A stretch of 64,000 nt of DNA from CAYTZN01 sp964442495 (GTDB lineage Bacteria > Pseudomonadota > Gammaproteobacteria > Legionellales > Legionellaceae). Below the pieces are notes generated by a model. That model ran no database searches, was not told the DNA's origin, and saw only the letters and a list, made by a program, of their open reading frames with translations. Shown piece after piece: positions 58,201 to 64,000 of the stretch. The stretch lies in NCBI GenBank assembly GCA_964442495.1, contig CAYTZN010000009.1, positions 38,156 through 102,155 of the forward strand. Direction: 5' to 3'. A program made the translations under genes and the position numbers. How positions within the stretch are numbered: the stretch's first letter is position 1; each line of letters opens with the position of its first letter.

Positions 58201-58694
58201 AAGCGACAGTGTGTGGTTTGGTAACCACAGTTCGGCAAATATTAACAAAGCGTGGCAAAAAGCTATCGATCATTGGTCTTGAGGACACAAGTGGCAACAT
58301 TGATATTGTGGCCTTTTCTGAAATATTTGAGCCCCAACAAGCCCATGTTGTCGTGGGACAAATGCTATTGATTGAAGGTGAGTTAGGGCAAGATGATTAT
58401 ACCGGCGGCGTTAAAATGACAGCAACAGCCCTTTCGCCCATGATTGATGCGCGCACGCGTTTTTCTAAATGTTTGGCATTAACGCTTGCTCCAGAAGATC
58501 ACCTGCTACTTCCTCAATTGCAATCGGTATTAAAAGCTCATCAAGGTGAATGTGTTGTACAGATACGTTATGCCAACACCAGTGCAAAGGCTGCTATAAA
58601 TTTAGCATCCCAATGGCGAGTGACGCCAAGTGATGAGTTGTTGGGCATTCTAACGGAAATGTTGGATGAGAGTCGCGTGGAATTGTGTTACTAG
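55230..58694 (+). CDS. dnaE: DNA polymerase III alpha subunit
   Basis: A 1154-residue replicative polymerase. PHP domain (FVHLHLHTEFSIVDGL), the catalytic aspartates in MPDFDIDFCMEGRDRVIEYV, GPGRGSGAGSLVAY, VFQLESRGMKEL, the KHAGGVVIAP fingers/palm region, helix-hairpin-helix and an OB fold near the C-terminus (KATVCGLVTTVRQILTKRGKK). Two in-frame ATGs (55230, 55245); the second gives MQERFVHLHLHTE, closer to E. coli MSEPRFVHL; neither has a strong RBS. The next gene starts 46 bases downstream. Confidence 0.97.
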   Translation: MSLPFMQERFVHLHLHTEFSIVDGLVQIHPLLDALRKNVMNAVAITDFCNLFAVVKFFQAATAVGIKPILGCDLPCHYPEKPTLVSSLVLLCQNDIGYKNLTRLVSKAYQEGQYQGQPRVQHSWIEEHASGLIALSGGRFGSIGQALLANDEKRAYELAKEFMRVFPDRFYLEIQRTGRPQEHEYNAAVVRMAEVLQLPLVATNDVRFLNRDDHDAHEARVCIHEGYALADPRRNVIYSAEQYLRSTEEMVTLFSDLPQALQNTVEISKRCTVKLDLGNNYLPNFPIPDGSSADVYLSKLAKLGLDKRLIKICESQTATESLDSVRVPYDERLQVELSVINSMGFAGYFLIVADFIQWAKQNGVPVGPGRGSGAGSLVAYSLDITDLDPLQYELLFERFLNPERVSMPDFDIDFCMEGRDRVIEYVAEKYGRQSVSQIITFGTMAAKAVVRDVGRVLGHPYGFVDKLAKLIPFEIGITLNKALELQDELHRRYQDEEDVKELFDLALKLEGITRNAGKHAGGVVIAPSELSDFTAIYCEQGSTQLVSQFDKDDVEAAGLVKFDFLGLRTLTIINWALITINRQRVEEKLPPIDISEIPTDDKATFDLLKACQTTAVFQLESRGMKELIHRLQPDCFEEIIALVALFRPGPLQSGMVDDFIDRKHKRAKVEYPHMDLLPILKPTYGVILYQEQVMQIAQVLANYTLGAADLLRRAMGKKKPEEMAQQRTIFTEGAVARDVDADVATTIFDLMEKFAGYGFNKSHSAAYALVAYQTAWLKTHYPAAFMAAVLSSDMDNTDKVVIFIRECAQMNLTVLPPSINRSHYSFTVLDERTIIYGLGAIKGVGESAIQCIIEERDAEGAFEGLFGFCQRVDMRRVNRRVLEALIKSGGFDDWGIERAVLYESIDKAVQVGAKFHQNKSSGQQDLFSLLEDHLVVEDYVPCKAWSAKARLNGEKETLGFYLTGHPADSYQKELAGFIQPIAKLSVSSSRKATVCGLVTTVRQILTKRGKKLSIIGLEDTSGNIDIVAFSEIFEPQQAHVVVGQMLLIEGELGQDDYTGGVKMTATALSPMIDARTRFSKCLALTLAPEDHLLLPQLQSVLKAHQGECVVQIRYANTSAKAAINLASQWRVTPSDELLGILTEMLDESRVELCY

Positions 58695-58740
58695 TTGGGG
58701 TGGTAAGCTCTCTGCTTATCGTGAACAAGGGATTGTAATA

Positions 58741-59334
58741 ATGGTTTTTTTTCGTCGATTCACTATGTTGTTTTTGCTGTGTCTCCCCCTGGTTGGGCAA
58801 GCAAAAGAGCTGGCTCATGAGCCTCATTTTTACCGTAATTTCTGGTATCCAACCTACTTTATTAAGCGACTAGATTATTGTTTGATGGGTGGAAAAATTT
58901 GTGGTGAGGAAGTAGCTACACGTTATTGTAACATGATGGGATATGCACGGGTTGGAGAGCAATTGATCGATAAAAATGTTGGTCTTACCAATTACTTATC
59001 AACGCGTGTAGAGTGCAAGGGATGGCGCTGCAATGGGTTTAAGCTCATTACCTGTGTTGGCGCTTTTGTTCATGAGCCTGCCAAAGAATATTATTACCGT
59101 TATAAGCGTTTTGTTTTACCACGCTTTGATCATTATAGAGTGAATTGGTGTTACAAAAATGGACATCAATGCGGTCAACGTGTTGCCACATCTTTTTGTC
59201 GACGAATGGGCTATTTGCGCGCCCAAAATTATAAAAAACAAGAAATTGTTCCCGCAACAAAAGCGTTAGGCGATCAAGCGTTGTGTTTTGGTCCTCGATG
59301 CAGCGGCTTTAAGGACATTACTTGTTATCGTTAA
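58741..59334 (+). CDS. Secreted protein with duplicated six-cysteine module
   Basis: 197 residues from an ATG at 58741, after GGGATTGTAATA. A signal peptide (FFRRFTMLFLLCLPLVGQAKE) is followed by two homologous modules. Module 1 (residues ~42-110) has RLDYC...KICGEEVATRYC..MGYA...VEC..WRC.GFKLITC; module 2 (~135-197) has RVNWC..HQCGQRVATSFC..MGYL...ALC..PRC.GFKDITC. Six cysteines at matching positions each suggest three disulfides per module. I recognise no characterised function. The frame also begins inside dnaE at 58666, which I reject because the signal peptide starts later. Probably exported to the periplasm or beyond. Confidence 0.75.
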   Translation: MVFFRRFTMLFLLCLPLVGQAKELAHEPHFYRNFWYPTYFIKRLDYCLMGGKICGEEVATRYCNMMGYARVGEQLIDKNVGLTNYLSTRVECKGWRCNGFKLITCVGAFVHEPAKEYYYRYKRFVLPRFDHYRVNWCYKNGHQCGQRVATSFCRRMGYLRAQNYKKQEIVPATKALGDQALCFGPRCSGFKDITCYR

Positions 59335-59522
59335 GAGATTTCTTCTAGATTCCGCTGACACAGTTACTTTTAAATCTTCTCATGTACCTATATATCACGG
59401 ACATGCCACTGTGTAGGACCTGTGGAGTACATTGTCAACAGACCCTAACAATTAAAACTGGTGTTTTATCTTATTAATCAATATGGTAATCCTCATTAAA
59501 TAAATAACAAAGGAGAGTCCTT

Positions 59523-62174
59523 GTGAATAATGTTCTATTTTTGAAAGATCAATTGGGCGAGGAGTTTCCTTATGTTACAAAAGCTAAATTGGAGCATTAT
59601 CAGGTAGAATGGACAGATGCTTTTAATGCATTGAGGGGTAGTAAGAGGCGACTTGGTATACATTTTCCTAGAGAAGACCTTGAGCGCTTGAAGGCACTTG
59701 AGGCGATAATACAGTATTTCCCGAGCCTTTTTAGAAACGCCAAAGAAGGCTCAGAGAATGTCTTTCATCTTATGACAGCCTGCAAAAATGTTGCGCCATT
59801 TGTACGTATAAATGATTGGGTTACTTACCTTGAGCTTGTTTTATGCCATGAGAAAAGACCACTTCAATTGTTTCTTTCGATGGGGTTTAAGAACCCATTG
59901 CAATTTGCTGGTTTAGTTATTTACTTGCTGAAGCGGGGCATGCATGCAGATAGCATTGTTAAGTCGGGCTTGTTGCATTATTTTTTTACTACCCACTCTT
60001 TTGAGATGGATGTGATACAAGAGACTTACAAGCTTATCAGTCAATGGTTACGGCAAAACAACTGCTCATTGATGTTAATTGAGCAAGCGTCCACGCTGTG
60101 TATATCAGAACCTCATGGTGATTTTAGTTCATATTCACTGACAGGAAATAAAACATCTAAGCGTTTAAAGCACATCAAGCCTCTTCTGTGTGGAGAAAAT
60201 GAACAGCATGTTTCTTGTACGGAACATCATGAAAATCTTATTCATTTATACACGCTTTATGGTGCCCGCTTTTTGTTTCAATTGATGGAAAGGATGATTG
60301 TTCGTAGCAGTAAAACATTAAATGGTTATTTTGATTTTATCTTAAAACAATTAAATATCGAGGATATTATAGAAATTTATGGGTTGATGCTCATTGGGTC
60401 AAAAAATATCACTGATTGTCTTGTTTTTTTAAGTGAACCTTCACGATTAGCTAATTTTGCACGTTATTCAAAAGAAGAGATTTTCTCTTTTCTCTCAATG
60501 TTGGATGAACATAATAATACGGTTCTTCATTTGGTTGCAGAACTATGTCCTGAATACATGCAATCATGGTTCGATATCTTAAGTGAAATTGATGATTCAA
60601 TTTTTAGTCTCCAAAATACAGAAGGAAAAACAATAGCGCACCTTGTGGTGAAATACTGCGCTCCAAGTGTTACGCATAAAATGCTAACCTTCTACCGCCC
60701 AGAACATGTTGCTAAAAAAATGAGCATAAAAAGCGCAGGGGGGAAAACACCACTTCACTACGCTGCAAGACATAACGTAGAGGCTCTTATGGCAATTTTA
60801 AGCGCTATGGAGACAACGGATGATCGTATAAAAGCATTAGTGAAATATAAAAATGCTGAAGAAACAGTTTTGCATCTTCTAGGCAAGTATTTTCCTGCCT
60901 CAGTGGGAGTTGTAGTCAATGATTTTTTACCCACAGCTTGTCTTCCAAATGTTCTCGGTTTATTGAATAGGGATGAGGAGACAGTACTTCATTTATTGAT
61001 AGATAATCATTCAATTGATGTTGTCCAAGTTATTTTATTGCGTCTTGAAGAGCGTGTTCGGTTTGAGTTAGCAATGAATGTAGGGCGTATTTCCATTGTG
61101 CATTATGCCGCTCATGTTTGTCCTGATGTCGTTGACTTAATAAATATCTGTTTTAAGGGTGAGTACTTTGATAGGGTGTTTGAGGAAGCTGAGCGTCTTT
61201 TCTTTGTTACATTGCATCAGGAAAATACGATGACGTTGATTCATCTTGCCAATTTATGCCCTGAGTTTATGCTGGATGATTTGTTACAAATGAAAACAGT
61301 CAACAATTATACCATTTTACATGAGGCAGCTCGTTACAATCCTCCCGCATTACTATCCATAATGGATATTTTAAAAAAGCCTGAACGCTTCGAAATTCGC
61401 ACCATGTTGCTTTGGGCTAGAGATAGTCAAAATGAACTTTTTTTGCATGGCCTTGTCATGAAAGAGGATGCCATGGCACCGATATTAAAGGGTATTTTTA
61501 GTGGATTATCGCCTCATGAGACAAGTTGGGCTCTTGTCTCTCTCCTGCCTAAAGTTGCTTTTAAACCAAAAATGTTAGCTACTGTGTTAGAGGCTTATCC
61601 TGAATGTGAGCGTTTTGAGAGATTAATTGAATACAAAGTGCTTCATCGAAAGATGCAGATGTCGTTTGATATTTTTCAAGTTATTCTTAGCTGTTTGCCG
61701 TCACCTGATGACTCTACTGATGCAAAAGAAGCGATAAAAATAATGTTTGGTGATTCTCGGGATATGCTCGCCTTGTTTATAGCGCAGTTGCCGGCGGGCT
61801 TTTGTAAAGCACGATTGGTTAGGGAGGCGCTCTACAAGCTCGATGCAAATTTATTAAAAAGAAGAAATGAGATTAATTTACCCCCGTTAATTTTAAAACT
61901 GCGGGTGTTGGAAGAGGAGGTGAAGGATGGGCTGTCGACTCCGGCTATATCACTGTCAGAACCGTTACCTGTCAATGCTCGAGCCTCGGTTACTTTAAAA
62001 TGGTTCTCGTCTGTTGGTGCTATTATTGACCCACGATTGTTGGTTCTTATCTTAGCGGGGTTCAGTGCTACAGTTATTGCAGGGTTTTCTAGGCATCGGT
62101 TTTTTGCGGAAGCACCTTTAAAAGTACAGGACGATGAGCCATGTAATCCCGACGAGCCGTTTTATTTCTCATAG
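59523..62174 (+). CDS. Large ankyrin-like repeat protein with C-terminal membrane helix (effector candidate)
   Basis: 883 residues, GTG start with AGGAGA six bases upstream. Residues ~1-320 are helical without a known domain. From ~325 to ~620, at least eight repeats carry ankyrin-like T-x-LH-x-A cores: NNTVLHLVAEL, GKTIAHLVVKY, GKTPLHYAARH, EETVLHLLGKY, EETVLHLLIDN, ISIVHYAAHV, MTLIHLANL, YTILHEAARY. A hydrophobic helix lies at ~838-858 (LLVLILAGFSATVIAGF), ahead of a short acidic tail. Ankyrin repeats mediate protein binding and are frequent in Legionella effectors. No signal peptide. A hairpin terminator follows the stop. Confidence 0.78.
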   Translation: MNNVLFLKDQLGEEFPYVTKAKLEHYQVEWTDAFNALRGSKRRLGIHFPREDLERLKALEAIIQYFPSLFRNAKEGSENVFHLMTACKNVAPFVRINDWVTYLELVLCHEKRPLQLFLSMGFKNPLQFAGLVIYLLKRGMHADSIVKSGLLHYFFTTHSFEMDVIQETYKLISQWLRQNNCSLMLIEQASTLCISEPHGDFSSYSLTGNKTSKRLKHIKPLLCGENEQHVSCTEHHENLIHLYTLYGARFLFQLMERMIVRSSKTLNGYFDFILKQLNIEDIIEIYGLMLIGSKNITDCLVFLSEPSRLANFARYSKEEIFSFLSMLDEHNNTVLHLVAELCPEYMQSWFDILSEIDDSIFSLQNTEGKTIAHLVVKYCAPSVTHKMLTFYRPEHVAKKMSIKSAGGKTPLHYAARHNVEALMAILSAMETTDDRIKALVKYKNAEETVLHLLGKYFPASVGVVVNDFLPTACLPNVLGLLNRDEETVLHLLIDNHSIDVVQVILLRLEERVRFELAMNVGRISIVHYAAHVCPDVVDLINICFKGEYFDRVFEEAERLFFVTLHQENTMTLIHLANLCPEFMLDDLLQMKTVNNYTILHEAARYNPPALLSIMDILKKPERFEIRTMLLWARDSQNELFLHGLVMKEDAMAPILKGIFSGLSPHETSWALVSLLPKVAFKPKMLATVLEAYPECERFERLIEYKVLHRKMQMSFDIFQVILSCLPSPDDSTDAKEAIKIMFGDSRDMLALFIAQLPAGFCKARLVREALYKLDANLLKRRNEINLPPLILKLRVLEEEVKDGLSTPAISLSEPLPVNARASVTLKWFSSVGAIIDPRLLVLILAGFSATVIAGFSRHRFFAEAPLKVQDDEPCNPDEPFYFS

Positions 62175-62200
62175 CGAGAGAAAAACTTCACACCGTTGCA

Positions 62201-62245
62201 AAAATAAAAAATGCCTCCAAACGGGTATTCATGTCTAGGGCATTT
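62201..62245 (-). terminator. Terminator for the basic 85-residue gene
   Basis: On the minus strand AAATGCC is matched by GGCATTT after 23 bases, running into TTTTTATTTTTG. The T-rich tract directly downstream of the stem supports it, with the inner CCCGTTTGG adding pairs. Confidence 0.55.
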
Positions 62246-62247
62246 AG

Positions 62248-62285
62248 AATGGCGCATTAGCGCCATTCATTAGTTTTATTTTTTT
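62248..62285 (+). terminator. Terminator downstream of the ankyrin-like gene
   Basis: AATGGCGC, loop ATTA, GCGCCATT: perfect eight-pair stem, followed by CATTAGTTTTATTTTTTT. It lies 73 bases after the stop at 62174 and ends within the last codons of the opposite gene. Confidence 0.65.
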
Positions 62286-62533
62286 GTGGTGGTCTTCGCT
62301 TTGGGAGCCGCTTTGGGTTTCTTTACGGGCTTTTCTTTTTCAGCCGTTGTTTTTGGTGCAGCTTTTTTTACAGGACTGGGCTTTGCAGTGTGCGTGTGCT
62401 CAGTGGTTGTTGGGTGCTTTTTTTTGTAGCCAGTAATGATTTCGCTTATACTGTTTTTTAAGTCTTTAAATAATTTACAGGTCATATCGCCTAATTCTTT
62501 AAGATCAGGTAGTTTGGATTTTAGATCGCTCAT
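62276..62533 (-). CDS. Lys/Ala/Pro-rich histone-like small protein
   Basis: 85 residues. The first ~38 form a helix-compatible stretch (MSDLKSKLPDLKELGDMTCK then LFKDLKNSISEIITGYKKK), and the rest is a tail dominated by Lys, Ala, Pro and Thr (SPVKKAAPKTTAEKEKPVKK, ending TTTKK). Such tails resemble eukaryotic histone H1 and bacterial H1-like proteins, so nucleic-acid binding or nucleoid interaction is plausible. I do not recognise the N-terminal part. Monocistronic, facing the ankyrin-like gene. Confidence 0.7.
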   Translation of the reverse strand: MSDLKSKLPDLKELGDMTCKLFKDLKNSISEIITGYKKKHPTTTEHTHTAKPSPVKKAAPKTTAEKEKPVKKPKAAPKAKTTTKK

Positions 62534-62624
62534 TATTCGCCCCGTTTATTTAGACATAACACATTGTTAAGTATAGACCTCTTCTTATCCAATTTGCTAC
62601 TTTCAGTTGAATTGAGCAGGTCAA

Positions 62625-62640
62625 GCGCATTTAAATGCGC
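62625..62640. repeat. 16-base perfect palindrome
   Basis: GCGCATTTAAATGCGC at 62625-62640 is fully self-complementary. It lies between the basic-protein gene and the sohB stop, upstream of the former by about 92 bases. It has no T tract, so a protein-binding site is more likely than a terminator. Confidence 0.45.
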
Positions 62641-62727
62641 ATTACAAAGCCAGAGTGTCCGTGTTGGGCGCGCAATGTCATCTATGCTAAAAAATTTAAT
62701 GTGCATGCCCTGCCTAACTGAGCTACA

Positions 62728-63663
62728 TCATGCCCAAGGGTGCAATAGACTTGCTGCAGGTTTTAACAGTTTGCTCACCAAAGATTGCTTGCCATGGATG
62801 GTTATTGTATAGGCATTAAACGTTTGCATCTTATCGTTCAAATAATCATCGCTGGTTTTCAAGCTATCAATCAAGCGTAAATTAAAGGCATCCATTGCTA
62901 GCCAATGCTCACCGGTGGCTACTTTTTCGATATCCAATTGCTGGCGATTGGCCAACACGTAGGCTCTGAATTGCTCATGAATTTTTTCTAAATCTTCTTG
63001 AAATTTTTTACGTCCTTTATCGGTGTTTTCAGCAAAGAGGGTGAGCGTCCGCTTATATTCACCTGCAGTGAGCAACTCCATATCAATATTGTTCTTTTTA
63101 AGCCAACGATGAAAATTAGGCATTTGTGCCACAACGCCAATGGAACCAATAATAGCGAAAGGGGCTGCAATGATTTGATTTGCCACACAGGCCATTAAGT
63201 ATCCACCACTAGCAGCTATTTTATCAATACACACCGTGAAGGGTATGTTCTTATCACGCAAGCGCTGCAATTGTGCCGCTGCTAATCCATAACCATTTAC
63301 AGAGCCCCCCGGGCTTTCCAGTCGTAAAACCACCTCATCGCCGTTGCCTGCAACCGCGAGAATAGCGGATATCTCATCACGAAGTTCATTAACTTGAGAG
63401 GCTTTGATGTCCCCCACAAAGTCAAGAACGTAAAGACAAGGTTTAATTGTTTTATCCTTTTTCTTTTTTTTTGATTTTTTACCTGTGATTTTTTTTTCCA
63501 TGCAATGCTTAAGTTCATCGTGCTGCTGGTTAAGCGATATAATTTCTAATTTGGGTTTAGGTTTACGACCCAAGGATAAGATACCTGCCACGAGGATTAA
63601 AAAAGCAATAACGATGGTAAATGATTTTAAGAGAAACATGCCATATTGTGCGAGAAAATCCAT
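62728..63663 (-). CDS. sohB: Inner-membrane S49-family serine protease SohB
   Basis: 311 residues from the ATG at 63663 (MDFLAQYGMFLLKSFTIVIAF, one membrane helix). The S49 core has ESPGGSVNGYGLAAAQLQRL, then DKIAASGGYLMACVANQIIA with the nucleophilic Ser, GSIGVVAQMPNF, and a lysine ~50 residues later in YKRTLTLFAENTDKGR. A Lys-rich insert (KKITGKKSKKKKKDKTIK) separates helix and protease domain. SohB is a signal-peptide-peptidase-like protease. The frame is open 19 codons further upstream, but MDFLAQYG is the usual family start. Confidence 0.93.
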   Translation of the reverse strand: MDFLAQYGMFLLKSFTIVIAFLILVAGILSLGRKPKPKLEIISLNQQHDELKHCMEKKITGKKSKKKKKDKTIKPCLYVLDFVGDIKASQVNELRDEISAILAVAGNGDEVVLRLESPGGSVNGYGLAAAQLQRLRDKNIPFTVCIDKIAASGGYLMACVANQIIAAPFAIIGSIGVVAQMPNFHRWLKKNNIDMELLTAGEYKRTLTLFAENTDKGRKKFQEDLEKIHEQFRAYVLANRQQLDIEKVATGEHWLAMDAFNLRLIDSLKTSDDYLNDKMQTFNAYTITIHGKQSLVSKLLKPAASLLHPWA

Positions 63664-63895
63664 TATAAACCCATGTGATTTTAAAACGTTGATTATCCCT
63701 ATCACGGGCAAAGTCTGCAAGCATCTGTTTCATAATTACGAGGTACAATTTATAAAAAGGCGTGTGAGACCAACCATGTGGTTATCAAAAAATAACAATA
63801 AATACTGAGGATTTGACTGCAGTTTCCCTATAAAGATGCTCCTGAGTTTCCCTCGGTAGCATTAGTTATGAGGCAACTTGTATGGCGACACCAAA

Positions 63896-63922
63896 TTGAC
63901 AAAAAAAGCGCTTGTGTAAAAT
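63896..63922 (+). promoter_or_regulatory. Candidate promoter of the gene at the window edge
   Basis: TTGACA at 63896-63901 and TAAAAT at 63917-63922 with a 15-base spacer, short of the optimal 17. It lies 34-60 bases upstream of the ATG at 63956. The rest of the 290-base gap from sohB holds nothing recognisable. Confidence 0.4.
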
Positions 63923-63955
63923 TTAAATACAAAAAATATGGCCAGGAGCATTGAC

Positions 63956-64000
63956 ATGAAATTCAAATCCCACGAAGAAAGAATGCAACACCCAGAAGCC
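63956..64000 (+). CDS. 5' end of an unidentified gene
   Basis: ATG at 63956, with AGGAG seven bases upstream, opens MKFKSHEERMQHPEA, which runs off the window. Fifteen residues are too few to name a family. The good RBS and upstream promoter-like sequence support a real gene. Confidence 0.5.
   Translation, partial: MKFKSHEERMQHPEA

Noticed and set aside
58666..58740. Longer start for the six-cysteine protein inside dnaE
   Set aside because: Would place a polar stretch before the signal peptide; the ATG at 58741 directly precedes it.
62708..62735. Reverse-strand text resembling a tRNA D-arm (TGTAGCTCAGTTAGGCAG)
   Set aside because: No T-arm consensus or acceptor stem pairing is found downstream; too little for a tRNA or an attachment scar claim.

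Overview
The window reads as a chromosomal segment of a Legionella-type gammaproteobacterium (Legionellaceae). This rests on recognised protein families and their order (ampE-aceE-aceF-lpdA, accD-folC-dedD-cvpA, dacA-ybeD-lipB, leuS-lptE-holA), a DedA-PAP2-LssY fusion, AT-rich sequence, and orphan genes resembling Dot/Icm effector candidates. The species cannot be fixed from the sequence alone. No CRISPR array, rRNA, complete tRNA, prophage or complete insertion sequence was seen.

Layout. 0-5 kb: 5' part of a Leu/Val/Glu-type amino-acid dehydrogenase (minus), then ugpQ-ugpB, a persulfide-dioxygenase-like hydrolase and a CPA2 antiporter. 5-12.2 kb: ampE, a Cys-rich lipoprotein, the complete pyruvate dehydrogenase operon (aceE, aceF, lpdA) and rimI. 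12.2-24.2 kb: a DUF3309 mini-protein, a PolB-like exonuclease, queC, a small membrane protein, pdxJ with a truncated korA remnant behind it, a BAX-inhibitor-1 protein, a nitrilase-family amidase, tldD, mfd and an orphan gene with a Ser-Ala repeat. 24.4-34.2 kb: the DedA-PAP2-LssY fusion, lipB-ybeD-dacA, divergent rlpA, an L,D-transpeptidase, then accD-folC-dedD-cvpA.

34.3-36.9 kb is the main accessory patch. A decayed gene with stops and a frameshift is followed by an intact polytopic orphan, an IS630-type transposase stub, and a second copy of the decayed gene's 3' end. 37-42.7 kb: holA, lptE, leuS and lnt, all minus. 42.9-49.2 kb: an oxidative gene set (saccharopine/lysine dehydrogenase-like, ALDH7-like, fadB-like, fadA) that could take lysine or saccharopine to aminoadipate and perform beta-oxidation. 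49.4-64 kb: small basic proteins, an orphan gene, rmuC, ligA, a likely outer-membrane protein, dnaE, a secreted protein with a duplicated six-Cys module, a large ankyrin-like protein with a C-terminal membrane segment, sohB, and the start of another gene.

Two families of short dispersed palindromic repeats lie between genes. One copy sits at the break point of the korA remnant, and another lies inside a 134-bp MITE-like element. I do not see a clearly new multi-gene system. The most unusual material is the duplicated, decayed locus at 34-37 kb, the four or five orphan effector-like genes, and the PAP2 domain whose catalytic motifs are eroded.
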